Source: Streptomyces griseoincarnatus | GTDB taxonomy: Bacteria; Actinomycetota; Actinomycetes; Streptomycetales; Streptomycetaceae | Length of the DNA: 64,000 nucleotides | Reading direction: 5' to 3' | NCBI GenBank assembly: GCA_014649575.1 | Contig: BMTH01000001.1 | Span: 620,001 to 684,000, forward strand | Part shown: positions 25,105 through 33,378 of the stretch, piece by piece | Numbering within the stretch: position 1 is the stretch's first letter | Layout of the letters: the number at the start of each line of letters is the position of its first letter | Made by a program: the position numbers and the translations under genes | Notes under the pieces: generated by a model | The model's input: the letters and a program-made list of their open reading frames with translations, nothing else | What the model was told of the DNA's origin: nothing | The model's database searches: none

Positions 25105-26106
25105 TCAGTCCTGGTCCCGCGCCCCCCGCGTGATCCTGGGCAGGACGGCCTCCGCGATGTCGACGAGGGCGCTGTCGTGCGGGAGGAGCCCTGACTCGCT
25201 CCACACGGTGAGGTCGTAGGAGCCGCCCCGGTCCTTCCCGTCGAACGCCACGGTCAGCGTCCGGGCGAGCGGCCCCTGCCCCACCGGGCCACTCGCTCCC
25301 TCGCCGCTCCCCAGGTCGAACTGGATCTTCATCATGTGGTCCGAGGTGAGCAGCGCGGGCCGCCCGAGGACGGTGAGCTTCCTGGCGTCCCTGCCGTCCC
25401 CGTACGTCGTCAGCTTGGCGTACTGGGCGACCGTCAGCTTGTTGTACGTGGCCGAGAGCTCCACGGTGTACGTCTCGAACTCGACCCTGGCCTCGGGCTG
25501 GGCGACCTTCCGGTCGGTCAGCGGGGCGGTGCTGTCGGTGCCGGAGGCGTAGACCGACCTCTCGGCAGGGGTGCCGAGGAGCTCGGGCAGCTCGGTCCTG
25601 TTGAGCGCGCGGCACAGGTCCGCACCGGTGACGGCCCCGGGCGTGCTCCGGTAGGCGCTGGGCAGCTCCTCGTCCTCGTCGAGCCGGCACGCGGCGGGAC
25701 GGGAGGCCCCGGTGGCGGCCGTGCCGTCCTCCGGGAGCTTGCCCTCGATCCACAGGGCGCCCCCGATCACCGCGAAGAGGCCGATGGCGAAGGAGGCCTG
25801 GGCGAAGGCGTTGGGCTTCCTCTCGACGGGGCGCCGCACCGCGGGGGTGACGGGCGCCGGGGTCACGGGCGCCAACTCGGCTTCCGTCGCAGGCGGCCGG
25901 CGCCGGCGGGCGCGCAGGGCGTGGACGACCACGCGCACGCGAAGCGCCGCCCCCAGCAGGAACACCGCGCCGATCACGGCCGGCACCCACCCCTCGCCGT
26001 CGACGAGGGCCATGAAGAGGATGCGTACGCCGAACACCGTCCCGACGAGGATGATCAGCGGTTCGCGGATCCAGAAGGGAAGGAGACGGACGAGGAAACC
26101 GAGCAT
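25105..26106 (-). CDS. Membrane protein with C-terminal DUF6215-like domain
   Basis: This 333-residue protein has N-terminal helices (about 3-30 and 40-58), a basic Arg/Pro linker, another helix (AQASFAIGLFAVIGGALWIEG, about 105-125), and a large probably extracytoplasmic domain. That domain carries LCRALNRTELPELLGTPAE, VEFETYTVELSATYNKLTVAQY, LGRPALLTSDHMMKIQF and ALVDIAEAVLPRI, a pattern I associate with the Streptomyces DUF6215 family. Function unknown. It ends four bases before the methyltransferase remnant ends on the other strand. Confidence 0.75.
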   Translation of the reverse strand: MLGFLVRLLPFWIREPLIILVGTVFGVRILFMALVDGEGWVPAVIGAVFLLGAALRVRVVVHALRARRRRPPATEAELAPVTPAPVTPAVRRPVERKPNAFAQASFAIGLFAVIGGALWIEGKLPEDGTAATGASRPAACRLDEDEELPSAYRSTPGAVTGADLCRALNRTELPELLGTPAERSVYASGTDSTAPLTDRKVAQPEARVEFETYTVELSATYNKLTVAQYAKLTTYGDGRDARKLTVLGRPALLTSDHMMKIQFDLGSGEGASGPVGQGPLARTLTVAFDGKDRGGSYDLTVWSESGLLPHDSALVDIAEAVLPRITRGARDQD

Positions 26107-26548
26107 CCGGTGATCTCATCAGGATCAAGATCACGGCGGCTGTGATGGAAGCCATAATTCCGGGCCGGTACCCGATTGTGATGAATCGGTGAAGGGCACT
26201 CAAGTTGTCAGCTCCGCTCGGCGAAGCCCTCTCGGGCCCGCATGGCGACGGCTCGTCGTGCGGTGCCGGGGGATCCTGTCGTTCGGCGCGCCCTGGTCCC
26301 GTCCCCTGGCTGTCAGTTGCGTGCCCGAGCGGCCCCGCGTACGACCCGGCTCTACATGGACCACTGAAGCCGCAAGCCCGGGAGTTGCCCCGCGCGCTGA
26401 CGGAGGTGTCGCCGGTGGCCGACCACGCGTCGGTCGCCGTGTGACGGGTTCCGGGCAGCGGCCCGTGTGTTGGCCCTTGTTCGCCCTGCATCCGGCATGA
26501 CCGGCGCTGATCGGGGCAAACGGTTCGCCTGGAGCTGGGGAGGACACC
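26107..26548. other. Divergent intergenic region
   Basis: About 440 bases between divergent genes; no gene supportable. A GGGGAGG Shine-Dalgarno for the downstream gene is visible at 26537-26543. AT-richer patches near 26110-26170 are the likeliest promoter location for the minus-strand gene. Confidence 0.4.
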
Positions 26549-27118
26549 ATGACGATGACGGAGCAGCCGGCCGAGTCGGCGGAGAAGGAGAGCGCCTGCT
26601 GCGCGCGCCACGACGACCACGTCGGACGGCCCGACGCGGAGCCGCCCGAGCCGGCGCGTGAGCGGGTCAACCGCCGCTGGAACGAGGTGCTTCAGGAGAC
26701 ACGTGTCACGCAGACCGGTGTCCAGATCCTCTTCGGCTTCCTGCTGAGCGTGGCGTTCACCCCGCTGTTCCGTGAGCTGGAGACACCGGACAAGGTCATC
26801 TACGTGATGACCGTGGTGTTCGGCGCCTCCGCCACCGGGGCGCTGATCGCACCCGTGTCCATCCACCGCTTCCTGTCCGGGCAGCGGATGAAGGACGAGG
26901 TGGTGGCGGCGGCCGGACGCCTGATGGTGTGCGGGATGGTGCTGCTCGCGCTCACCATCGGCTGCACGCTGCTGCTGATCCTGCGGTTCGTGGTGCCGGG
27001 CGTGCTCGCCGAGGTGCTGGTGGGCGGGGTCATGCTGTGGTTCGCGCTGTGCTGGTACGTGCTGCCGCTGCTGCTGCGCCGCAAGGCCGCCCGCAGGGCG
27101 GAGCGCGAGCAGGCCTGA
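26549..27118 (+). CDS. DUF6328 family four-helix membrane protein
   Basis: This 189-residue protein has an acidic, Cys-containing N-terminus, then RWNEVLQETRVTQTGVQILFGFLLSVAF (about 48-75), the family signature, followed by four membrane helices (about 68-82, 90-112, 128-152, 158-178) and a basic tail RRKAARRAERE. The family is common in actinobacteria, often described as sodium:proton antiporter-like, with no proven role. ATG is supported by GGGGAGG six bases upstream. Confidence 0.85.
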   Translation: MTMTEQPAESAEKESACCARHDDHVGRPDAEPPEPARERVNRRWNEVLQETRVTQTGVQILFGFLLSVAFTPLFRELETPDKVIYVMTVVFGASATGALIAPVSIHRFLSGQRMKDEVVAAAGRLMVCGMVLLALTIGCTLLLILRFVVPGVLAEVLVGGVMLWFALCWYVLPLLLRRKAARRAEREQA

Positions 27119-27146
27119 CGGCCGCAGTGCCTGAAGGCGGCCGTGC

Positions 27147-28112
27147 TCACCGGCGCAGCACCGTCTCCCGGTCCATGTGGGACAGCTTCTCGGGGTTGCG
27201 CACGGCGTACAGGCCGGTGACGACGCCGTCGTCGACGCGGACCGCGAGCACGCCGTCGAGTACGCCGTCGAGGTGCAGGACCAGCGCGGGACCGCCGTTG
27301 ACGAGGGCCGGTCGCAGCGTCACCTCGGCGGTGGCCTTCCGCAGCCCGCCCTGCAGCAGCCGGGCCACCTTGTCCGCGCCGACGACGGGCCGCAGCACCG
27401 CCTGTTTGATCCCGCCGCCGTCGCCGAGCAGCACGACGTCCGGCGCGAGGACGTCGAGCAGCCCTTGCAGATCGCCTGTTTCCACGGCCCGCCGGAACGC
27501 GTCCAGGGCGTCACGGGTGCGTTGCGGCGAGCCGTCCCCTCGGGGGCGCCTGGCCGCCACGTGGGCGCGTGCCCGGTGCGCGATCTGCCGCACCGCCGAC
27601 GGTGACTTGCCGACGGCCTCGGCGATCTCGTCGTAGCCGACGTCGAACACCTCGCGCAGCACGAACACCGCGCGCTCGGTGGGCGCGAGGGTCTCCATCA
27701 CCAGCATCATCGCCATCGAGACGCTGTCGGCCAGTTCGACGTCCTCGGCGACGTCGGGCGAGGTGAGCAGCGGCTCGGGCAGCCAGGAGCCGACGTAGGA
27801 CTCCTTGCGGCGGCCCAGCGTGCGCAGCCGGGTCAGGGCCAGCCGGGTGGTGATGCGCACCAGGTACGCGCGCCGGTCCCGCACCTCGGCGAGATCGACG
27901 CCGGCCCACCGCAGCCAGGTCTCCTGGAGAACGTCCTCGGCGTCGGCGGCCGAGCCGAGCATCTCGTACGCGACGGTGAACAGCAGGTTCCGGTGGGTGA
28001 GGAAGTCCTCGGTGGCGGGCCCGGCCCCTCCGCCGCGCCCGCAGTGGTCCCCGCCGCTGCCGTTGCCGCTGGTCACGTCCGCTCCCTGGTCCCGGCTCCC
28101 GATCACAGTCAT
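27147..28112 (-). CDS. ECF41-type (SigJ-like) sigma factor with C-terminal SnoaL-like domain
   Basis: This 321-residue sigma factor has sigma2 (LLFTVAYEMLGSAADAEDVLQETWLRW, about 43-70), sigma4 (ERAVFVLREVFDVGYDEIAEAVGKSPSAVRQIAHRARAHV, about 144-183), and a SnoaL-like domain (about 200-321). ECF41 signatures are present: WLPEPL in the linker, DGGG (about 253) and NPEKL near the C-terminus. In this family the C-terminal domain replaces an anti-sigma factor and modulates activity. ATG at 28112 is preceded by a matching ECF41 promoter whose -10 lies only eight bases upstream, so the mRNA is probably leaderless and autoregulated. The divergent CMD gene is its expected partner. Confidence 0.93.
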   Translation of the reverse strand: MTVIGSRDQGADVTSGNGSGGDHCGRGGGAGPATEDFLTHRNLLFTVAYEMLGSAADAEDVLQETWLRWAGVDLAEVRDRRAYLVRITTRLALTRLRTLGRRKESYVGSWLPEPLLTSPDVAEDVELADSVSMAMMLVMETLAPTERAVFVLREVFDVGYDEIAEAVGKSPSAVRQIAHRARAHVAARRPRGDGSPQRTRDALDAFRRAVETGDLQGLLDVLAPDVVLLGDGGGIKQAVLRPVVGADKVARLLQGGLRKATAEVTLRPALVNGGPALVLHLDGVLDGVLAVRVDDGVVTGLYAVRNPEKLSHMDRETVLRR

Positions 28113-28120
28113 GCGCACAG

Positions 28121-28147
28121 GACGCAGGCCGGGCCGGTTCTGTGACA
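28121..28147 (-). promoter_or_regulatory. ECF41-type promoter of the sigma factor gene
   Basis: TGTCACA (28147-28141), a 16-base spacer and CGTC (28124-28121) match the ECF41 promoter consensus. The ATG follows eight bases after the -10, predicting a leaderless transcript. Confidence 0.75.
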
Positions 28148-28181
28148 GCCACGGCGTGTGGTCCACCTCACTCCCGCCGCC

Positions 28182-28208
28182 CGTCACACGGTACGGCCGC
28201 CCGGCATC
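28182..28208 (+). promoter_or_regulatory. ECF41-like promoter of the CMD gene
   Basis: CGTCACA (28182-28188), 16 bases, then CATC (28205-28208): same spacing as the sigma promoter with one mismatch in each box, about 42 bases before the CMD start codon. Confidence 0.6.
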
Positions 28209-28249
28209 TGGTGGGTGTCCCGAACCCGACCACGCGTGAGGACCACACC

Positions 28250-28741
28250 ATGGAAGCCCGTTTCAACCTGTTCGAGAACGACGTCGCCTCCCGTTTCGCC
28301 AAGCGGTTCGCCGGCGCGGCGCTGGTGCTCCACGACTCGCCGCTGCCGAAGTCCGTGCAGGAGCTGGTGTCGTTGCGCGCCAGCCAGATCAACCGCTGCG
28401 GCCACTGCGTCGACATGCACGTCAAGGAGGCCGCCGCGGCCGGGGAGAGCGAGGTACGGCTGCACCTGGTCGCCGTCTGGCGCGAGACCAGGGTGTTCAC
28501 CGAGGCCGAGCGGGCCGCCCTCGCGCTCGCCGAGGAGGGCACCCGTCTCGCCGACGCCCACGAGGGCGTGTCCGACGAGACCTGGGCGCTGGTGCGCAAG
28601 CACTACGACGACGACCAGACGGCCGCCCTGGTCTGCCTGGTCGGGATGATCAACGCGGCCAACCGGCTGGCGGTCATCACCCACCAGAAGGGCGGCGCGT
28701 ACGAGGCGGGGATGTTCGCGGCGGTGGTCGCGGAGGGGTGA
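28250..28741 (+). CDS. Carboxymuconolactone decarboxylase (AhpD-like) protein, ECF41 partner
   Basis: This 163-residue protein begins MEARFNLFENDVASRFAKRF and has the CMD core ASQINRCGHCVDMHVKEAAAAGE (about 44-66), with the CxxCxxxH redox motif. CMD, oxidoreductase and epimerase genes are the standard neighbours and targets of ECF41 sigma factors, and this one is divergent from such a factor. GAGG lies eight bases before the ATG. It probably handles a peroxide or electrophile; the actual substrate is unknown. It is a second AhpD-like protein of the window and is not close in sequence to the one at 14898. Confidence 0.92.
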   Translation: MEARFNLFENDVASRFAKRFAGAALVLHDSPLPKSVQELVSLRASQINRCGHCVDMHVKEAAAAGESEVRLHLVAVWRETRVFTEAERAALALAEEGTRLADAHEGVSDETWALVRKHYDDDQTAALVCLVGMINAANRLAVITHQKGGAYEAGMFAAVVAEG

Positions 28742-28764
28742 GGTGAGGAGGTGTCAGGTGAGAG

Positions 28765-28804
28765 CCGTCCGGCCCGTGACGCGCGGGCGTCACGGGCCGG
28801 ACGG
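28765..28804. terminator. Bidirectional terminator after the CMD gene
   Basis: CCGTCCGGCCCGTGACGC (28765-28782) pairs perfectly with GCGTCACGGGCCGGACGG (28787-28804), 18 bp with a four-base loop, between convergent genes. Confidence 0.93.
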
Positions 28805-28824
28805 GACGGACGGGACGGACCGGC

Positions 28825-29064
28825 TCAGCCGCTCTTGCGGCGGAAGGACCGCTGGTGCGTCGCCGGTCCGTGCGTGGCGCGCACCTTGGACGCGTTCGGG
28901 TTTCCGGCGGCCTCGGCCGCCTCCGCCTGCGCACCGCGCTTGCGTTCCAGCGCCTCGCGGAACTTGCGCTTGAGGTCGTAGGTGCCGTCGGCCTCCGGCG
29001 TGACCGGGGGCGTCGCGGCGTCGGCCGGCTCCGAACCTTCCGTGGCGGGGGGTTCTGCGGTCAT
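28825..29064 (-). CDS. DUF5302 small basic protein
   Basis: This 79-residue soluble protein has an acidic, disordered N-terminus, then YDLKRKFREALERKRG (about 29-44) and the C-terminal ATHGPATHQRSFRRKSG, both typical of DUF5302 proteins of actinobacteria. Function unknown; the basic tail suggests nucleic-acid contact (inference). It lies downstream of the DEAD-box helicase on the same strand with a 90-base gap. Confidence 0.85.
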   Translation of the reverse strand: MTAEPPATEGSEPADAATPPVTPEADGTYDLKRKFREALERKRGAQAEAAEAAGNPNASKVRATHGPATHQRSFRRKSG

Positions 29065-29154
29065 GGTGACCTCCTGGGTTCGGGGACGGACGGGCGAGCT
29101 CAGCTTGTCACGTCAGGCCCCGTACGGGCAGCGAATATCGCGGCGCGGTGCCGC

Positions 29155-30537
29155 TCAGCCGCCGCGGCGCACCTGGGCGGCCCTGCGCGCCTCGGCGAGC
29201 TTGCGTGCCTCGCCGGCCTTGCGGGTCCTGCCGCCGGAGCCGCCGCCGCGCGGGGCTCCCTTGCTGGTGCCGAGGCCGCGGAAGGGCTCGTTGACGTTCT
29301 TGGGGCGCGGCACGGCGGGCCCGCCGTCGAGGGGGACGCCGGAAGGGGTCTTGGCTCCGGTGATGCGGGTCAGTTCCGCCTCGCCGGAGCGCACGGGGGT
29401 GACGGCGGCCCGGATGCCGGCCTCGGCCAGCATGCGGAGCGTCTCACGGCGCCCGCCCGACGCGACAAGCGTGACCACGCGGCCGGAGGCGCCGGCACGG
29501 GCGGTGCGGCCCGCCCGGTGCACGTAGTCCTTGGCGTCGGCGGGCGGATCGACGTTGACGACGAGGTCGAGGTCGTCCACGTGCAGGCCGCGGGCGGCGA
29601 CGTCGGTCGCGACGAGGACGGTGATGCCGCCCTCCTTGAACTGGGCCAGCGTCCTGGTGCGCTGCGGCTGGGACTTGCCGCTGTGCAGGGCCCCCGCGCG
29701 CACCCCGCTCGCCCGCAGGTGCCGGGTGAGCCGGTCGACGGCGTGCCTCGTCTCGAGGAACAGCAGGACGCGGCCGTCACGGGCGGCGATCTCCGTGGTG
29801 ACGGCGTAGCGGTCGGGACCGTGGACGACCAGGAGGTGGTGCTCCATGCCGGCGACCGCGGCGCCGGCCGGGTCGACGGAGTGGACGACGGGATCGTGGA
29901 GGTGGTCGCGGACCAGTTGGCCGACGTCGCCGTCCAGGGTGGCCGAGAACAGCATGCGCTGACCTTCGGGGCGCACCTGGGCGAGCAGTCCGGACACCTG
30001 CGGCAGGAAGCCGAGGTCGCACATCTGGTCGGCCTCGTCCAGGACCGTGATCCGCACCCGTCCCAGCGTGCAGGCGTTGCGCTCGACGAGGTCGTGCAGA
30101 CGCCCGGGGGTCGCGACGACCACCTCGGCCCCCTGGCGCAGCGCGGCGATCTGGCGGCTGACCGACAGACCGCCGACCACGGTCGCCGTCCGCAGCCGCA
30201 GCGCCTCGGCGTACGGCTCCAGGGCCTGGGTGACCTGCTGGGCCAGCTCGCGGGTGGGCACCAGGACCAGCGCGAGGGGCTGCCTGGGTTCGGCCCGGCG
30301 CCCCGCCGTGCGGGTCAGCAGGGGGAGGCCGAAGGCGAGCGTCTTGCCGGAGCCGGTGCGTCCGCGCCCCAGGACGTGGCGTCCGCGGAGGGCGTCGGGC
30401 AGCGTGGCGGCCTGGATGGGGAAGGGCTCACGCACTCCGAGCCGGTCCAGGGTGCGCAGCACGGCCTCCGGAAGCCCCAGGGCGGCGAAGGAGCCGTCCG
30501 GCGCGGGAGCGGGCGTCACGGCTTGGGGGTGGGTCAT
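29155..30537 (-). CDS. DEAD-box RNA helicase
   Basis: This 460-residue protein has all helicase motifs: Q motif (FPIQAATLPDAL), motif I GRTGSGKT (about 58-65), Ia PTRELAQQ, Ib TPGRLHD, motif II DEAD (about 165-168), motif III SAT, motif V ATDVAARGLHVDD and motif VI HRAGRTARAG (about 346-355). The C-terminal tail (about 395-460) is Gly/Arg/Lys-rich, as in cold-shock or rRNA-remodelling helicases. It unwinds RNA in an ATP-dependent way. Streptomyces carry several paralogues, so the precise role cannot be fixed. Confidence 0.95.
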   Translation of the reverse strand: MTHPQAVTPAPAPDGSFAALGLPEAVLRTLDRLGVREPFPIQAATLPDALRGRHVLGRGRTGSGKTLAFGLPLLTRTAGRRAEPRQPLALVLVPTRELAQQVTQALEPYAEALRLRTATVVGGLSVSRQIAALRQGAEVVVATPGRLHDLVERNACTLGRVRITVLDEADQMCDLGFLPQVSGLLAQVRPEGQRMLFSATLDGDVGQLVRDHLHDPVVHSVDPAGAAVAGMEHHLLVVHGPDRYAVTTEIAARDGRVLLFLETRHAVDRLTRHLRASGVRAGALHSGKSQPQRTRTLAQFKEGGITVLVATDVAARGLHVDDLDLVVNVDPPADAKDYVHRAGRTARAGASGRVVTLVASGGRRETLRMLAEAGIRAAVTPVRSGEAELTRITGAKTPSGVPLDGGPAVPRPKNVNEPFRGLGTSKGAPRGGGSGGRTRKAGEARKLAEARRAAQVRRGG

Positions 30538-30704
30538 CGGGGGAGCCTTCCGCAGGGGACGTGCCGAGGAAGGCCCGGCAAAAGGGTCACCGTACCACCC
30601 ACCGGACTCACCCTGAGCGGCGTAGCCGGACCGGCTCGGACCGTCCGAGTATGGACGGTTCCGGACTGAGGCGCCTGACCGCGACGGTTCGGTCGACCGG
30701 AGGG

Positions 30705-31616
30705 TCAGGCGCGGGCGGCGCGGCGTGCGGCGTGGGCGACGGGCAGATAGCGGAGCCGGCCCGGCAGGCGCGGTACCACTGTGCGTACGACACGGCCGAG
30801 CAGCCGCAGCCGCCGCTCGTCACTCGGCGTCCAGGGAACGTCCAGCCGTTCACGGGCGACGGGCGGCAACAGCCCCTTGGTGACGAAGACTTGAAGCCGC
30901 AGCAGGGCGGGGCGCAGCACGGGCCAGAGCAGCCGCAGCACTGCCCCCGCCCCGTCCGGCGGCGGTACGGACCGGCGTGGGTCGAGCAACTCCTCGACGA
31001 CGACGGTCCGTTCGAGCTCGTCGCGGACGACCGTGTCGAAGTAGGTCCAGAACTCCTCGACGGAGCCCGGCATGTCGCGCTCGCGGATGCCGAGGATGCG
31101 CCCGAGCCGGCGCGCCTCCGCGTGCAGCCGCCGCTCCCCCGCCTCGTCGAACGGACGGAACAGGTACTCGGCGGCCCGCAGGAAGACGGGGAAGCCGGTG
31201 GCGTGCACCCAGGCGTAGGGGGCGGGGGTCAGCGCGTGGTACGGGCGGCCCCGGGTGTCGGTGCCCTTGATGTCCCGGTGCAGCCGCCGCAGCCTGCGCC
31301 CCTCCTCGACGGCGCGGTCACCGCCGTAGACCCACAGCTGCAACGAGTCCAGCGAGCGGCGGGCGCGGCCCCAGGGGTCGGTGCGGAACACGGAGTGCTC
31401 GTCGACCCCGGCGCCGACGGCCGGGTGCGCGACCTGGAGGACGAGGGCGGCGGGGAGGTACAGCAGGACGCGGATGTCGCCGACCATGTCCCAGAGGAGG
31501 GTGTCGGGGGTGAACGGCACGGGATCGGCGCGCTCGGCGGGGAGCGGGCGGTCACCGTCCGGCACCGGTCCCGGTATCGCCTCGCCGGCGGAGTGCGCCG
31601 CCCGTCCCGTGTCCAT
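30705..31616 (-). CDS. Oxygenase MpaB family (DUF2236) protein
   Basis: This 303-residue protein begins its domain with DTLLWDMVGDIRVLLYLPAALVLQVAHPAVGAGVDEHSVFRTDPWGRARRSLD (about 36-88), the hallmark of the MpaB/Lcp-like family, and includes YAWVHATGFPVFL (about 132-144) with a conserved His. Relatives are heme- or iron-dependent oxygenases (rubber oxygenase Lcp, mycophenolate MpaB) or proteins of unknown function. Substrate not inferable. It stands alone; the neighbour downstream is the DEAD-box gene 167 bases away. Confidence 0.87.
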   Translation of the reverse strand: MDTGRAAHSAGEAIPGPVPDGDRPLPAERADPVPFTPDTLLWDMVGDIRVLLYLPAALVLQVAHPAVGAGVDEHSVFRTDPWGRARRSLDSLQLWVYGGDRAVEEGRRLRRLHRDIKGTDTRGRPYHALTPAPYAWVHATGFPVFLRAAEYLFRPFDEAGERRLHAEARRLGRILGIRERDMPGSVEEFWTYFDTVVRDELERTVVVEELLDPRRSVPPPDGAGAVLRLLWPVLRPALLRLQVFVTKGLLPPVARERLDVPWTPSDERRLRLLGRVVRTVVPRLPGRLRYLPVAHAARRAARA

Positions 31617-31671
31617 ACCTCCAGCCTCCCACGCCCCTCCCGCAGCGGTACGGGCGCGTCCGGCCGGGCCG

Positions 31672-32019
31672 TCAGGGCAGCTCGGGACGCACCAGCGCCC
31701 TGGCGATCGGCTCGCCGGTATGCCGGGCGTACGTCATCCGCTCGCGCACCTCACGGAGCGTGCGCGGACGGTATCCGGGTCCGGCGCAGCAGCTCTTGTG
31801 GAAGTGGATGCCTGCGTGCAGCAGCAGGGAGAGCACCCTCCAGCCCTCGGTGTCCCTGCGCGGCGGCGGGGCGAAGGCGGAGCCGACGTGGATCAGCGTG
31901 CCGGCGCAGCGCGGGCACACCCGCTGGTCGCTCCCGGCGGTCCTCGCAGGCGTCGGGTGCGGCTGCTTGTAGGAGGCCCGGCACGGCAGGCAGACGAAGG
32001 AGGTCTTGGCGGGAGGCAT
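31672..32019 (-). CDS. Small zinc-ribbon protein, probably leaderless
   Basis: This 115-residue protein begins MPPAKTSFVCLPCRASYKQ and continues with VCPRCAGTLIHVGSAF, giving two CxxC knuckles (about residues 10-13 and 35-38), then FHKSCCAGPGYRPRTLREVRERM. No Shine-Dalgarno precedes the ATG, while a -10-like TACCCT lies seven bases upstream, so the transcript is probably leaderless. Function unknown; similar actinobacterial proteins are sometimes mis-annotated as deoxyxylulose-phosphate synthase, which this is not. Confidence 0.82.
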   Translation of the reverse strand: MPPAKTSFVCLPCRASYKQPHPTPARTAGSDQRVCPRCAGTLIHVGSAFAPPPRRDTEGWRVLSLLLHAGIHFHKSCCAGPGYRPRTLREVRERMTYARHTGEPIARALVRPELP

Positions 32020-32176
32020 GGGGGTCAGGGTAGAGGGAGGCGCGGCGCCGCTCCACGCCTTTGTGACGCCCGCCGGACGGCTGCCACCGCGTTTCGTCCG
32101 CGCCCCGCCGGGACACCCGGCGCGGGTCGGACGGCGGTCCGGCCCGGCAGCACCCGGCGACGGAGGGATCACGCAC

Positions 32177-33004
32177 ATGACCTCGCACGACGCACCCGGC
32201 ACGGCCGTCGTCACGGGGGCCTCGTCCGGTATCGGGTGGGAGTACGCGACCCGGCTAGCGGCGCGCGGCTGGGGGCTGGTGCTCGTCGCCCGGCGGGCCG
32301 AGCGGCTGGACGTCCTCGCGAAGGAGGCGCTCAAGGAGGGCGCGGCGGGCGTCGAGACGCTGGTGGCGGATCTGGGGAGCCCTGAGGACCTGTCCCGTGT
32401 CGTGGAGCGGGCGTCCGGAGACGACGTGGACCTCGTGGTCAACAACGCGGGCATCAACGGTTACGGCCCGTTCGCCGAGGTGGACCGGGATCTCCTCACC
32501 CGGGTGGTGAACGTGAACGTCGTGGCGCTCACGGCGCTCACCCGGGCCGCCGTGCCCGGCATGCTGGCGCGCGGGCGGGGCGGGGTGGTCAACGTGGCGT
32601 CGCTGCTGGCCTTCGCCGGCGACCTGCCGCCGGACCCGCTCCCCCGGCGGGCCGTCTACGCCGGGACCAAGGGGTACGCGGTGACGTTCACCCGCACCCT
32701 GGCCGCCGAGCTGGCCGGAACGCCGGTACGGGTGCAGGTCGTGTGCCCCGGGCTCACGGCGACGGAGTTCCACCTGGGTGCCGGGGACACCCCGGTGGCC
32801 GGGGAACGGCGCGTCCATGACGAGGGCGGGATGCCCGCGGCGGACGTGGTGTCCGCGTCCCTGGCCGGCCTGGAGGCAGGTGAGGTGGTGTGCGTGCCCG
32901 GCCTGACGGACGCGGAGGCCGTGGCCCGGCTGGCGGAGGCGGAGCTGACCCTGCGCGCGGGGTCGGGCAGCCGCATGGCACCCCGCTACGCTCACGGAGA
33001 GTGA
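32177..33004 (+). CDS. Short-chain dehydrogenase/reductase
   Basis: This 275-residue classical SDR has cofactor motif TGASSGIG (about 13-20), NNAG (about 92-95), a catalytic Ser region NVASLLAF and YAGTKGY (YxxxK, about 160-166). VARRAERLD after the second strand suggests NADPH preference. CGGAGGG precedes the ATG by nine bases. It converges with a small Cys-rich gene four bases away. Substrate unknown. Confidence 0.92.
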   Translation: MTSHDAPGTAVVTGASSGIGWEYATRLAARGWGLVLVARRAERLDVLAKEALKEGAAGVETLVADLGSPEDLSRVVERASGDDVDLVVNNAGINGYGPFAEVDRDLLTRVVNVNVVALTALTRAAVPGMLARGRGGVVNVASLLAFAGDLPPDPLPRRAVYAGTKGYAVTFTRTLAAELAGTPVRVQVVCPGLTATEFHLGAGDTPVAGERRVHDEGGMPAADVVSASLAGLEAGEVVCVPGLTDAEAVARLAEAELTLRAGSGSRMAPRYAHGE

Positions 33005-33007
33005 CGG

Positions 33008-33244
33008 TCAGGCGCTGTCCGCCAGCTCGGCGTGCCCCTGGGCGCGGGCGCAGTGGGCGCAGCAGAAGAACTGGCCGCCGGCCTGAAGACCGTGGCCGAG
33101 CACCTTGCAGCCGCAGTTGTCGCAGATGGGCGCCATCTTGTGGGCGGCACACTCGATGCTGTCGAACGTATGGACGGAATCGTCGACCGTGCGCACCTCG
33201 AAGGAGAGGGCGTAGTCGTTCCCGCACACTTCACAGATCGCCAT
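33008..33244 (-). CDS. Cys-rich small zinc protein (prokaryotic metallothionein-like annotation)
   Basis: This 78-residue protein has nine cysteines arranged CEVC, EC, CDNCGC and CCAHC, separated by about 30 residues, indicating two treble-clef or zinc-ribbon knuckles (MAICEVCGNDYALSFEV; MAPICDNCGCKVLGHGL; FFCCAHCARAQG). Similar actinobacterial proteins are labelled prokaryotic metallothionein, but the spacing looks structural, not storage-like. Role unknown. Confidence 0.8.
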   Translation of the reverse strand: MAICEVCGNDYALSFEVRTVDDSVHTFDSIECAAHKMAPICDNCGCKVLGHGLQAGGQFFCCAHCARAQGHAELADSA

Positions 33245-33378
33245 GATCCGCTCCCTTCCGCAGTGCGGACCGAGTACCGCGCCGGGCGCGACGTCATGCG
33301 CGGAAAATGCGGGACCGACGGTCCCACATTCAAGTAGAGCCGCCTTACGGGAAGTTCACAGTCCCTACACTCCCGATC

